Positions 34,407 to 47,500 of a stretch of DNA of 64,000 nucleotides are shown one piece after another. Both the position numbers and the translations under genes were made by a program. This DNA is from Albula goreensis. Taxonomy: Eukaryota > Chordata > Actinopteri > Albuliformes > Albulidae. The DNA lies in contig CM040748.1 in assembly GCA_022829145.1 (NCBI GenBank), positions 24,932,501 through 24,996,500 of the forward strand. The letters run 5' to 3'. How positions within the stretch are numbered: position 1 is the first letter of the stretch; every line of letters begins with the position of its first letter. The notes beneath the pieces are model-generated. The model was not told the origin of the DNA. It was given only the letters and a program-made list of their open reading frames with translations, and searched no databases.

Positions 34407-37400
34407 GCAAAGATTAAGCCCTCTTTCATAACTATATAAATAGTTACGCACTTAATTATGAATTATGTATATGAATTTATATGAACATGAAAGACACCCT
34501 GTTGTACAGAGTAAAGGATGCACAAAACAATTGAAAGCAATGACTGAAAGCTACAAAATCAACAACAGTAACATCCAACTCACAAAACAAGATAATAAAA
34601 TCAACAGTCATTGCCAAAGGTTTAAAACTGAATACAGCATTTAAACCTTCCCCTCAAAGGCTCTTTAAACAGGCATGTTTGAGGTGCAGCCTTAATGGTG
34701 TTTGAGGTTGGTAGATCCCTGAGGGAGCTAGGTAGAAGGAGAACTGCACAGCAGAGAACTTTTCCCTTTATGATGCAGTAATGGCGGTGACAGGGTTAGT
34801 GTGGCCCCACCCAAACTGTGCATACCAAAGAATCAGGCTGCATGCTTTGGTGTCACTGAAGACTCTGGAGTCAGTAATGCAATCATAATGAGCAGGTCTC
34901 ATTATTTTAACTGGGTCACCTCTTCTCATCACGCTGTCACCTTGTATAATAGACTCTGTCTGTGAGTCTTGCTCAGTGGTGCCCCTAGAAATTTTTCATT
35001 GGGGTGGCCAGATGGGGCCACTGGAAATCTTGGGGTGACAAACCAAAACCAAAAGCCAAAGCTGAATTTCAGGTGTTCTATTATGCTCTTGTAGTATATA
35101 GGCTTGTTGAAAACTATGTCAATATGAGAGTTAAGGAATTGCATACTGACTCTCTTAATGTATTATCTGTAAACCAGTAAGATATGGGGCTCCTTTCTAA
35201 AGTTGATTATTAATGTTTATAAAAGGGTTCAGTGAATTGGCCAAATACCAAGGTTGCAGCTAGTATAATTCTGTCACAAGAAATGGCAGTCAGGATAACT
35301 ATAGGTAAAGAATTTGAAATCAGAACTGTTATTTTTGATTTAAGTTGTACTCAGCCTCCCCCATTCCACACTTCAGTACTTCCCTCTTGTAATATGTTTA
35401 TATTTATATTTCAAAATTATTACCATAACTCAGTCACTCTCCACAGTTTAATTTTAGTTTTGGTGAGGAACCAGCAGGTTTTTGGTGTCAGTGATTGTGA
35501 GTCCTGTCATTCCCGTTCCTCACAGCTCCAGGCTCGGGCCGTGTGAAATGTGCTTCTAAATCCAGAGGCTTTGCTCACATCTCCCTCCTCATCCCCCTTA
35601 CGCTCCTCTCTCTGACACCAGCACTTGGCACCTCACAGCTGTACTGCAAAATATGGCTATTTTTACACTGCTTTGGTGAATCACACTCATTCTTTCCCAA
35701 GAAAAAAGTATTTGTGTTCTGTTGACTGACTGTTGCAGTGATGTTGCAGGCTCCCATAGAGAGGCGGGTGGGTTTTGAATGGGTGTCTTGCGGAGGGCTC
35801 TGTGCTGTCAGGGAGCTGCACTTCCTGATGTCAATAGGATGAGATCATCTGTGCCGAGTTTGACGAATGCACTGACACTGCGTCAGTTTGTCTGTTGGCA
35901 TCACACAGCAGGGGGTGGGACTTTACACAACAATTTGCACTGTGTATGCAAATTGGACTCTTTATTCTGTATGTGTTTTGCATGCCACATTGATGTTCCT
36001 TTTGTCTTGCCTTTGCAGATATATTTAGCTCCATAATTTTATCCAGGACAATACAATCTATCCAGTGCTTGAATTAAAGGCCCTCTGATTCAAACCACAC
36101 TAATTATTTTGCCCCTTTCCTGAGGAAGACATATCTCACAGAAGTAACGCCCCTTCATTTTTTCAGAACAGGATAGCTACATCACATCTGAAATATATGT
36201 GAGGATGTGTGATTTATACATGAAAAATGTCTGGATGAATCAAGTGGGACTTTTCCATCATGCACAAGAAGCATTTTCAGTTATGTTTTCCCACCTGAAA
36301 CATCCAGATATTGGAAATGAGCATAAATGACATTCAGAGGGATCAAGCATGATCCATATCTGAAAGCTGCAGTGTCACATCATGACAAAATAACAAATAC
36401 TCTTCAAAATGGTCACTAGGCCTATTTTGAGCATATCATAAACACAGTAAGTAAAGACGCCCAAGGAGATTGACGATTTTCATCCAAAGGCGGTTCATCA
36501 CATCCTCCTGAGATGCTACATGTGTGGCTCGCAGTGAGAACCAAGGGCACAGATCACATTAGCTATGGTTTATGCTGTATTCAGGAGTTTTAGTCTTTTT
36601 ACTATTGTTTGTAGGCAGTTTGTATTTAGTCCCTAGGGTCAGATGGAGACCCTGGTCACAGATCTGGTTTGAGAAAAAGTTTGTCATATGAGTGGGTGAT
36701 CAAAAACACCAATGACATTCTGTGGTTAGTAAATTTAGTGTATCAAAAACATGTTACACAAAATGTCTCCTGCTGACAGAAGAGAGCACTGAGGAGTTAA
36801 CACACACTGCCTGAGAAAGGGAACCTACTACCATATGTGTCTATAATAGGAGTCCCTTCCCTGGAATTCAGATAGAGCTGACTACCTGAATTTCACAGAA
36901 AGTAATGGCCACTTAAAGTTACCATTGCTGAATTGCTGGCATCCTTTCTCTTTTTTTTTTATTCAGTTGATGACAATCTCCTTGGTAGGTGGACCCTAAT
37001 CTTCAATTGTAACAATATGCTGATCTTCTAACACGCAAATGCTCTTTCAGTGAATTTTCAGAATTGCAAATTGAACAATGACAAATAACAAGAACATGAA
37101 TGAAACTCACAGCGAGAGAAAATGAACTTTGTTTCAATAATAGATATTTAATTATTTTCTGAAGTGGGGTAGAAAAGGCAGAACATTAGCAAAGCAAAAA
37201 GGTCACAAAAAAGTCACAAACATTTTAGTTTCACCCTCACCAGAGCTTGTACAGACATGAGATGAGTCTCTCTATGCAACGGTACAGCTATCCTGCATGG
37301 GCGCTAGCTTCAGTCTGCACCTGGCATGGTTCAGATTTGTTAGCAGACCATGGGGCCCATCCACACCCTGAAAGTGTACCTAAACAGGATGAGCCACCAT

Positions 37401-40400
37401 GCAGCCCCATGGGTTCCAGGTTTGAAAAAAATATATTTATATATGTGTCATGCATTACCTCCTCAGCCTGTGGGTTATTATTAGAGTCGGCTGGGTCATT
37501 CACCCTGCCCTGCTTTTTTGCTCACTGTCTGTCATTGAGATTAAGCAGTCTCTGTGTGGCTGTCTCCATGCGTGGCCCGCTGACTGCCCAGCGCCCTCCT
37601 TTCAGGACTGCTGCATTCACCCGGTATCTCTCTGTGTGGGGTTTGCCAGCAGTGGCTATTGACACGGACCACCAGAAACGTAGATGATAATCCCTCCAGT
37701 TTGGAGCAAATACTCTGACGGCCTTATTTTTTCACTCCTGGGCATTCTTTGAAATGCTCCAAAGCTGTGACTGTGACCCAGTTTTCACCGGTGGCAGGAG
37801 GTCGGCGTTTGAACGGAGGTGTTGTGGCGGATGGTGGGCTTAGGTGGCAGGGCAGGGAGGCACATCTGCCAGTCAGAGCTCTGACAGTTGGAGCCACAGA
37901 CAGCACAGACCCCATCCTCACCCTGCTGCCCCACCACACAGACAGATGCCACTGATGTGCTGCATTTCCCTAAGCTTATTCATCCTGCCTGGCAACAGCA
38001 GTGAATTCCAGCAAGGGAAATGTATGTAACTCGCATTGTTTAAAAACATAAATATGTCCATATTTTTTTTTTCATTTTTAAACTTTTTTGAGCTTACTGT
38101 GGAGATGAAAGGTTTTTTACAGTTCTGTCAAAATGCTTCTTGTGGTAGAAGTTAAATATAAATTAATTATACACAGTGATGTATTACACAACACAAATCA
38201 AAATAAAGATGACAACACAAATCGGTTGGGCACAGTGAGACAGTTTATAAAAATTAAGTTGACTCTAAATCAGTTACAAGCATTGTAGTGTGTCACAAAC
38301 AAGTGTACATCATCAGACCATTTTATCCTGTGCAAGCTCCCTGTCGCCTTCTCCAAAATAAATCATAAAGGAACCTGATTTTAAATCGATGGCATGGACT
38401 GCATAGCCCCAGCATATCCTCTGTTATAGCCGCAGCATGCAAGTTTGTCAGTGGTGTAAAACCGCCTGTGAAGGGTGTGCTTTAACAAGTGCAGAGCAGA
38501 ATCGTTCATGAGCACACTGAGCCGCTGGTTATCGTAGTTATTCTCTCTGAGAGAAGCACTTATTCCCACAGGCTTGCAGCACAGTGTTCTCCCAGCACAT
38601 TTAATCATTAGTGAGGGACCGAATGTGGGTCTTTATTGGGCCTTTTTCCGGTGTGTGTCAGGAGGTTGTGGGTTGCTCTCTGGAATTGGCAACCCTTAGA
38701 TGTGATGTGCTCAATTTCTGCACTGAGATTTTATTGAAATCCAGGGTGTAATTTAAGCAGAAATGCAGAAATGTAAGATGTAAAATGGACTGATGAGTAA
38801 AATTAAAAATGACCTCTTTACTGGGCTTTTCTGCACTGGAGGAGCTCCTGTGTGTGTTCGTGTGTGTGTTTATATATATAAATAAATAAAACACACACAC
38901 CTGTTTTTCAGTTGCAAAATGTCTGTCTGGGTCAGATTAATAAACATTTAATATTTCTCTATTTTGTGTGTCCATGTGTCCATGGTTTAAGCATGGTTTA
39001 AAAAAACTCATATACCTTAACTTGTTCTATAGTGAGTAATTCAACTGTATCATGATCCTCTAAACTTTATGAAAGAGAGAAGTGTCCTCTTGACAGAAAG
39101 CCTTTTCATTCCATATGTATGTCAGGGCACCTTGTATCATCACCATGGAGATGTTCTGTACCTGGGGTTATTGGATGTGTGCTTCTTTCTCACATTGGTC
39201 CTGCCTTCCAGGTGAAGAAGTTGGCCAGATACCTCGACCCCAATGCACAGGGCCGGATCAACTTCAAAGATTTCTGCCATGGAGTGTTCGCCATCAAAGG
39301 TTAGTTCAGTTTTTATGTAAAATACTGTGTTCTGATCTTGCTTGTGGAATCTTGCTTCTTGCTTCCTCTGCTCCTGATGGCAGGCCTGCCAAACTGCCCC
39401 TGCTGTCTGTGCACTGCTGAGATAGACTGTGTGCATTGGATGGACATGTATTTCTTCGTACTTTTGCATGGGATTGTTTAAGTGTGAGTGTGTGTGTGTG
39501 TGCTCTTGCAGAGGAGTAAAGACTGGAGCCAAATTCCCACCACTATTAGAGACACGTGGGCAGTGCAAGGTCTTCTGCTTGGTTACCATGCTGTTACCAT
39601 GGTCCTACTACAAATATTTTAAAGGAGCACTGCACTACAGCACACATTGTTATGTAGCTGGCTGTATGATGTGGCAAGGAATATACTGAAATGCATGCGC
39701 ATTATTTAGATGTATGTACTGCCTAAAATTAGAGGAGAGCGATGATTAAATTCAGCTCTATTGGTCTGACACTGCACAAACTCACTGCACTTAGCGAGAC
39801 ATCTTGAATTCATACAGCTGGCTCAACTTCAAACTCACATTTTAAACATCTAGCCAACAGAATTACCCAGAGCAACTTACACAACTTGTACATTGCTCTC
39901 CATTTTTGAGGTTGGATCTTCACTGAAGCAAGTTAAGTACCTAGCACAGCACTGACTTGTTAATGGAACTTGATCCAAAAAGATCAAGCCAAGTGCACTA
40001 ACTGTTGCCCATGGAGACTGCAATAAATACCTTTGGCAAACAGTAAAATAAGTGCTCAGGATGCTTCAAATACAGTGTGTGCAGGTGTTTTATGGTGGAA
40101 AGGAAAATTCATGCACAGTTATCTGAAAAAAGAAAGTGCAGAAGTGGGTTATCGTTATATTAGCAAATTTACTTTCTGATGAGTATGTGGTTTTGATATG
40201 TTCTAATATATACAGTGCATTTGTTTTCCTTGTGCTTAGTGCACTTGGTACCTCTTATAGGCCAACGTGACTCATCCTGGCACTTTACAACTGAGTATTG
40301 AACAGTAGTTTGAAAATGGCATGGATGAATGTCAGGATAAATGTATTAGTATCCTGACAAAGAAAGTCACTTTACTGACCTTCTCCCACACCAGTTTCAC

Positions 40401-43400
40401 ACATACCATGACATATGTTTTTGCATATATATAGAAGATTTGGTGCTGCTATCTCCTTCAGAAATTCACTTAGCAAATAGCCAGTAACATTTTCATCTGT
40501 TCCTACATCATCACTGTCTGGCTCAGTTTTATGAGTTTTCTCCTGGTAAAATCAGAAAGTGAATTTAGCTAGAATGGGTCTTTAAAGTTAGGGTGGGTAA
40601 TTACATCTGGGTCAAGCATGTGATGGAAAACGGAAATAGGCCAGCCGAGTGGGCCTGGGTGAAATCTCTCACAGATGTCAATAAATCTGATAATCTACCC
40701 CCAATTAAGAGAGGATCAAAGATGTGTGCTTTGCAGTGTGGCCCTGGTGGTTGAGTTCAGAAATGATGCACAGATATTTCCATTGCAATTTCACTAGAGG
40801 TGGTAACCATAGCAATTTACATGCATAGTTGAGGATAATCCCTGTATCATAGATATATGGCTACCACCAGCACTCGGTGTTGTTAAGAGTATTTTTAGTG
40901 CTGAGCTCTGCTTCAGCAGTCCTACGCTGGCCATGAAACTCCAGTACTTAATCACAGACTTGGCTTTTTCATTTAGAAATCAATAACACAACCCTGCTGA
41001 TCTGTCTTGGGTTGTAAATTGTGTGCTCCAAAAATCTTGTGAACAAGCAAAACGAGGCGATCTCCTGCATGTTTCCCAAGACATCCCATTGCTCTGGTTT
41101 TGTGTCATGTGCAGTCATAGGGAGATGTCTTTGCACATTAAAAAGAGTAATCGACAGAGCAGCTCTTTGCTGCTGTAGGAGATTGATTTGACCTATTTGG
41201 GAGCCTAACAGAGTATAACTTGGTAAAAGTGCACTGCAGCCAGAGATATTGGAGCTGATTTCCATTATTAATACTGCCTTCTGGAGTAAACAGCTCAGCC
41301 AGAGAGCTCAGCACCCCTGTCTCAGGCAGCAGAGTAGCTGGAGTGATTACTGTGCTGCTCTCTGTGGAGGTCAGAGAGCTCTGGACATGCTGGAATAACT
41401 GTGGGGCATCAGTTCTGTCTGGGGCGAGGGGGGGTGGGGCGCAGAGCACAGCCACCAGATCCCTCTCATCCTGTCAGTCAGGTCAGCTCAGCACATCTGG
41501 CTGTCTCGCTCGCAGACTGTGTGTGTGTGTGTGTGTGTGTGCGTGCGTGTGTGTGTGTGCGCGCATTTGTGTGAATGTGTGTGTGTTGGTGCCAGTGTGT
41601 GTACAAATGCATGCACATGCGTTTGTGAGACCACAAAATGGAGCAGTTCAAAACCCTTGCGTGATGCACAGCCATATCAGACACTATACGGGTGGGGTCA
41701 TGAGGTGACTTAGGCCATGATTGTAATAGAAATTGAGTGTCTAACACTGTGAAAGCACAGGGGCTGAAAGGACTTGCTTGGCCTGATGATGGATTTATTC
41801 CTGGTTCCTTCTGTTACATGCTCAGCTTTGTTCAGTATGCTTCTTTGTTTGGATTGCCTCTTGCAGCACACTGTTTAATAAAGGGTAATGCTGGAAAGCG
41901 TAACACTTCTCTAATACCTTTGTTCAGTTTCTAAAGCGTACTGTGCCACTATATATGCTACTATATGTCTAGGATTATGAGCATTTTGCCAGGTAAAGCA
42001 CTGTTGACCAAATGGTTAAACTACTTGAGTGTGTTTGTTCTTTTAAGCTGTAAGAAACAATAACTCAAACATCAAAGAAGACAAAGAGCAGCGGAATAGA
42101 TAACAATCACAGTTCGGTGCAGATTTAAGATTAAGGCTGGTGAGGAGATCTCTGGATTTGGCCTTTAGCAGCTCTGCGCAGTCATAGATGAGATCCTGAG
42201 CCTCTCGATAATCGCCTCCGCAGGCATCACATCCCAGTGTTGACCAGGCTTTCTCCATGCCACAATTTTGCTCCAGTAAATGGTAGTGGTTGCCACAAAT
42301 TTGGAAAGCCGTTGCCTCTCCATGCCAGTATCTCCCAGGTGTTGGCAGGGGAAGTGCCAGCATATACGCGGGTTCTGTGTGTACCTCTGCCAGAGCACAG
42401 CCGGGGGCTAAACAGAACTGGCACTGCCCAGGCAGTGACGGGCAATGTTCCCACATGCCCATGCGGTGCCCGCTGAGACAGACCCGTCTCATTGTAGCCT
42501 GGGTGTGGGCTAATGAAGTACAGACTGTGGAGGGAAGGAGGGAGGGTTCGCCTATCACCTCATAATGACTTTCTCCCTCATTATCGCATTAATGAGAGCT
42601 ATGGAACTTATGATTCTCAAACTCTTGGGAGTTTGAGAATCATGAACTGAGTACTCATGTCATTGCAGTCAGGTCATTGTTTGCACACACATTATGTACA
42701 CATACTATTTTAATGCACTTGACTGTTTCTCACAGAATTCCTGGAACATTGGCAGGATAAACTTTTTTTACTTGTTTGGAATATGAAATATATTCTAAGA
42801 ATGTTTATAAGACTTTTTAGGTAAGGTTCTCATCACAGTGTTATCTTAACAAAACCTTCATTGTTGCTCTTGAAGCATGTAGCCTTAGCTGAGTGCATAG
42901 TTGTTGAGGGTAAATGTTTCTTGAAGGCCACAAAAACACAGTCTACATAAGAGTGCTGAGTTCTTGCCTCCATTCCCCTGCAGGTGGGGGAGATGCCTCT
43001 CTCCTTCTCTGGTCCCCTTCCTCTTCAGGCATTACTAATTCATGCAGTTTCACTTATTTAGCCTTCTTGTCATGGTTTTTTTCCTCCCTGTGTGTGTGGG
43101 TGTGTGGCTGAGAGCCAATGAATAATGAACATGCAGGAATATAAACATCAGAGAGAGAAACAGAAGTCTGTAACAAAATGGAAGAACGTTTGCAGGGTCG
43201 AACAATTTAGGTATATCTATCCCAGTTTGCCCACAAACGGGCTGTCAATGCTCCACCGAGTGTCCTTGGAAATGTCTCCACTCTTGATTAAGTGGAATTT
43301 TTCCATTCGCAATTTCAGTCTAAGCCTGGGAGGTCATGGTGATGAATTTCAAAGCAGAATTGTGTAAATGATTCATGCATGCTGGGTTTTACATGGTGGA

Positions 43401-44587
43401 GATGTGCAGCGGTAGCTTTATCAGGGAAGAGCATGAGAGGACACAAAGGGTGAGCTTATTTTTTGTTCGCTTTTATATAGGGACGTGAAATCAAAGCAGA
43501 CAAGGCGGACAACATCTACCTTGCCAATATCCAGCAAAAATTAATTTTTAAAAATTGCTTATGATTGTTCATTTCGACTTCTATTCAAAACCCCTAAATG
43601 AGTTTGTGCATATGACTATCAGCTAGGAGTGAGGAGCTTCTGGACCAGAAGACATTGTGCAAGCCTGGCCCCTAAGGCAGAGAGGATTTGTGTCTTCCAA
43701 TGAGCTTTAGAATGGTGTTTTTTTGTACACATTTTTTTTGATATACAATATTTTTACAATATGTTCTGTGTGCTAAAACAGGTGGCGCAGCAAAGGCAGT
43801 GAAACCCTGTGCTTGCTTAGCCTGCTTTGACCACATGTTTCCTGCCGTTAGATGTCTCCAGACCATTCAACTGTGCAGCTGCGTCTCTCACTTTCTGTTA
43901 ACTGTACTCATACTGTGTTTCTAACACCCCTTTGGTATTGATGCTCAATTGCTTGACCATTTTGACATATTCTGACACCATCTAATTGCAGTTATCTAAC
44001 AAATATGTGCTCTGTTACAGCCCCCAATAACTTATTAATGCTTCTCTTTGAGGATGATCAAGTGACTTTTCTTCCCTCTTATGTTAAAAACTCTACAGTT
44101 TTCAATGTCATTTTCTCTATATCACAATGTGGTTTGCATGCAGAAATGTGTTGTAGCTCTTAAATTATATGTTGGCACTATTGGTGGTATTTTCTGCTTT
44201 TTATTATATATTTATTGTACTCCAGACAAGTACTACCCATGGGTCTGCTAAGATGATTAAATTAAGATATATATGGAAAGTAAATGTATTACTCTGTAAT
44301 ATATCCACAGGCTTGGTGTTAATAGCTTAGTGATTAACACGTTCAAAGATTTACCAAAATGCAGGTTATTAGCTTACATTTAACATTACATTGCTTTAGT
44401 GTAAGGAAACAGGCTGTACATTTTGTAATGAGGTTATAATACACACACAGAAATGCTAAAATATTTTTTATGATGTCTGACTCTTTCACATCTTGTTTTA
44501 GGCTGTGAGGAGATCCTCAAGACTGCTCTGGGAGTTCCCAACATTGGCCGCCGATCCTACGAGACGGACAATGGATACTACTATCAG
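27672..44587 (+). CDS. rab11fip4: Rab11 family-interacting protein 4, N-terminal part (first 3 coding exons; continues past the window)
   Basis: Exons 27672-27824, 39212-39299 and 44502-44587 join to 109 codons ending in phase 0 at a good donor; the rest of the gene lies beyond base 64000. The N-terminus holds two EF-hand-like loops. The first (residues 27-38, DDDADGYISVEH) has acidic residues at positions 1, 3 and 5 and Gly at 6, but His at position 12, so calcium binding may be weak. The second is LDPNAQGRINFKDF (59-72). The block INFKDFCHGVFAIKGCEE is nearly identical to human RAB11FIP4 and is more like FIP4 than FIP3. Known family role: class II Rab11/Arf6 effector on recycling endosomes, through coiled coils and a C-terminal Rab-binding domain not in this window. 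The teleost a or b copy is unresolved. Confidence 0.9.
31538..31640. repeat. Dispersed repeat fragment
   Basis: 'gggctggttattgccagg' followed by 'gatgttatcacgatact' resembles a common fish element that usually starts 'agggctgggcgatat' and has 'atcacgata'. Recognised from memory; boundaries approximate. Confidence 0.4.
32467..32540. repeat. Dispersed repeat fragment
   Basis: 'agcaggggtcttcagccttt' at the left and 'ggagcccctgctc' at the right form a weak inverted pair (gcagggg against cccctgc). This resembles a frequent short fish element. Confidence 0.35.
34368..34406. repeat. Trinucleotide microsatellite (ATA/TAA)n
   Basis: About 13 uninterrupted TAA units in intron 1 of rab11fip4. Confidence 0.95.
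34978..35042. repeat. Dispersed repeat fragment
   Basis: 'ggtgcccctagaaatttttc' then 'attggggtggccagatgggg' is a phrase I recall as widespread in fish genomes, probably part of a transposable element. Confidence 0.45.
39212..39299 (+). CDS. rab11fip4: rab11fip4 coding exon 2
   Basis: Acceptor ctgccttccag, donor gttagt, phase 1. Encodes VKKLARYLDPNAQGRINFKD and FCHGVFAIK, the second EF-hand-like loop. Confidence 0.92.
41519..41600. repeat. TG-rich microsatellite, interrupted
   Basis: TG/CG dinucleotides run from 41519 with a few substitutions, followed by more imperfect TG units. Confidence 0.9.
42610..42643. other. Perfect 15-bp hairpin with 4-base loop
   Basis: ATGATTCTCAAACTC at 42610-42624 and its exact reverse complement at 42629-42643 are separated by ttgg, in intron 2 of rab11fip4. 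It is too short for a typical pre-miRNA and there is no T-run to make it a terminator. Confidence 0.8.
44502..44587 (+). CDS. rab11fip4: rab11fip4 coding exon 3
   Basis: Acceptor tcttgttttag, donor gtactg, phase 0. Encodes CEEILKTALGVPNIGRRSYE and TDNGYYYQ. Followed by an intron that runs at least to the window end. Confidence 0.9.
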
Positions 44588-47500
44588 GTACTGGGGTGCA
44601 ATGGGAGCCCCCCACCCTCATAGATAGAGTCACATCAACACAGTGACCCAGGGACTGAGAGGTTTAAGTCCAGTCTTTTAATTTCATATTTTTTGTTCAA
44701 AGATGTGTATAAGAATTCAAGCTGATGCACTTTTCAGGAGAGTAATTCAAACCCAAATTTTTGCTGCTGTTTACAGCTCTACCAGTACCCAAAGTAGGAC
44801 ACCAGGCAGAGTCATCTGCTCAGCCTGCTCCATGTAGGCACTATGTGTAACACACTGTAGTAGCAGACACTCTCATTTACAGCAACACAGAACGTGGAAA
44901 ATGACTGCATTCCCTTTATTACCTCGAGCAGTGGTACCAGACCTGGCCAGCAACAATTTGCAGTGATAGTGCAGTGATTATAAGTGTCTGATGGACTATA
45001 GGACGAATCTATGTTAACTGCAAACTAGAACTAAAAATACAAAGTAAAGATAGTACTTTAAAAATAAACCCTTAGATTTGCTGATCACATTTGTGGGGTT
45101 CAAAGAAGGGGATTGGGAATGAGGAGTTCAACATTCTGCCCAATACTGTACTGAACATTAACAATGGGCTGCATATTAATTGGCAATTAGTTTGGGTAAG
45201 GAGGCAAGCGATGGCTCAGTCAGAACGCTAGCATGCTAGCAGTGAATGGAGGCAGTGAATGGAATCATGGGTACAGGAAGACAGCCCTGCAGTGGCTTAA
45301 GTGAAGGAGACATAATCACTATTGCTCTGCCTGGGTGATTTCCTTCTCACTGTGGAGCCTTTTACAGGTGATGCAGATGTCATTGTGGTTGTGTAGTAAA
45401 AAGAGGGAGTGTCCCATCAATTTACCACCCAGTAATTTATTTCTTACATCTCATTAATGTGATGTGAATTAGCCCAACAGAACAGACACCAGTAAACGCG
45501 TCTCCTTGGAACTTGCATGTATGTGCGCCTGTGTGTGTGTGATTTCAGCACATTCAGAATATGTTCATTTCCCCATACCCTTTGACTTTGATAAGAAAGG
45601 TTAATGGAATTCAGTAGACTAGACTATTGATTCCTTCTCTGAGGTTGATTTACTCCTGGGTGAATGAAACATAGTATGTAAGCAGGTTTGTTTGTGCAGT
45701 TTCATTGATTCCTCGGTTTTAATGGTCCGGGAGAGTTAGCCAACACTTGTTGGTGGAGTTGGTTTACTTTCAGACCCATGAGGTATGTATATTGCACTTC
45801 CTTCGGTTTATGTTGTGTTATGTTATGATTCATAATGCCAAATGTTGTCTGGTGCTAATATGCATTATTTAACAGATTATAATTTTACTAAAATAGATCT
45901 TGTCTGAATTTATATTTTTGTTTCCTATTTACTGTATGTTGACACACTTTTCCTGGCTACAAAAAGGTCTTACAAGTCATATTGTGCATAAATTATGATG
46001 TATTCGCAAGCTCAGCACTTATACCATAAAGATTACCACAGCCAGAGATAGCTAGACTGAAGCTCACATTGCATGTAGTGTTTATATTTCTTTAGTTGAA
46101 GAAACATACTGTAAATTTTGGATTTATGTTTGCAGTTTGAATACATGTGAAAGTATTTTTTATCATGGTAGCACTCAACAGTTTGAATGCATGTGCAGAG
46201 ACACCATTTTTTATGATGCCAGTACTTATCAGATTGAAATATCAGCCCTTCATCCTAAAATTAAATCCACTGTGTGTTTAAAACCCTAGGGTCCATCATC
46301 TCCTGCCTCTCCAATTAAGTATAAACATGGATTATGACAAATGAGAATGACTAAAATAAATGCAAGGTTTAGTCACAATAAGGTGAAATATCCACGCACA
46401 TGATATATAGTCTAGATGTACCTGACACAGAAAATGTGTATAAAAATTCCCTGAAGTTTGAGCATAATCAAAAAAGGGCCTATGCAGTGCTTCCCAGTGC
46501 TCGGTAGAGGGCAGTATTTGACAATAATCAACATAAAGCGCACCACATGGAAGTTCCTGTGGGCTGAGATTAATTATCATAAAATTCTTATTATTTATAT
46601 CAGTTTAGTTTCAGAGAAAAACATTCTCATTAATTATTCAGCTTCTCAAACTGCCTACTACTTGTCAACTAACTGTATGCTAAATGTTGAATAACATTTG
46701 CTGAAGAAATTCATTGTACAAAGTGTGGAGTTTGTCCCATAAATAGAATCAGCAAATTATTTCACTTCTTTACTTTGCCTTTTTGTTATCCCCTTGTTTA
46801 CATGTTTGTTGTGCGTTTAAAAAAAATACAGTCATCCACTCCAGTTTGAGTGCTTCCCCTTCTAAACAGATGGTGGTGCTTTTCACCCACGCTGTTCTCT
46901 TGGTAAGTGTAGAATGTGGAGTGCTTGTCTCAGAACCTGCAGCTGTTCCTGTGATTGCAGATGGCCTCTCTGTGCTATTCAGGCTCACTCCAGACAAAAT
47001 ACTGAACAGCCAAAATTCATTCCTGTTCATTATGTTAAAATTAGTGTGCAATCATAAAAAAGCTCAGTAAGACGCAGGGCCTGTTTTAATGGTACAAACG
47101 CATATCACAGTGTTATTAAGAGCATGTGGTTAACATGAAATGGTTAATGACGAGCACAGGCCATTCAGCACATATAGGCTCCACCTTGTTTAGTCTCTGC
47201 ACAAAGCAATCTATTAGGGGAACTGGAATGGCCAGACCTATTGATAAGTACATAACTTGTCATCGGCCTTTGAGTCCAACACACGGTACCACAGCACAGG
47301 CCCTTATCATTTCTGTATGCACATAATAAATATATATAATTTAATAATATATACAATTATAAAATATATAATTTTATAATAATAATAACATTATTCAATC
47401 TACGTCTCACTTGTCACAGGCTACACTGTCAACCTGTTGCTCAAGAATGCAGTTTCAGGGCCCTCTTTCAGGAGGACGCACAGAACCAAAGTCTCATTGT

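Larger units (their letters stand above)
27825..39211 (+). other. rab11fip4 intron 1
   Basis: 11.4-kb intron. It contains a TAA microsatellite (34368-34406), dispersed repeats (near 31538, 32467 and 34978), a candidate enhancer cluster (30600-31130), and many short open frames without recognisable products. I see no nested gene. Confidence 0.7.
39300..44501 (+). other. rab11fip4 intron 2
   Basis: 5.2-kb intron with a TG-rich tract (41519-41590), a perfect hairpin (42610-42643) and a GC-richer block at 42100-42560 that contains a 171-codon antisense open frame. No recognisable second gene. Confidence 0.7.
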
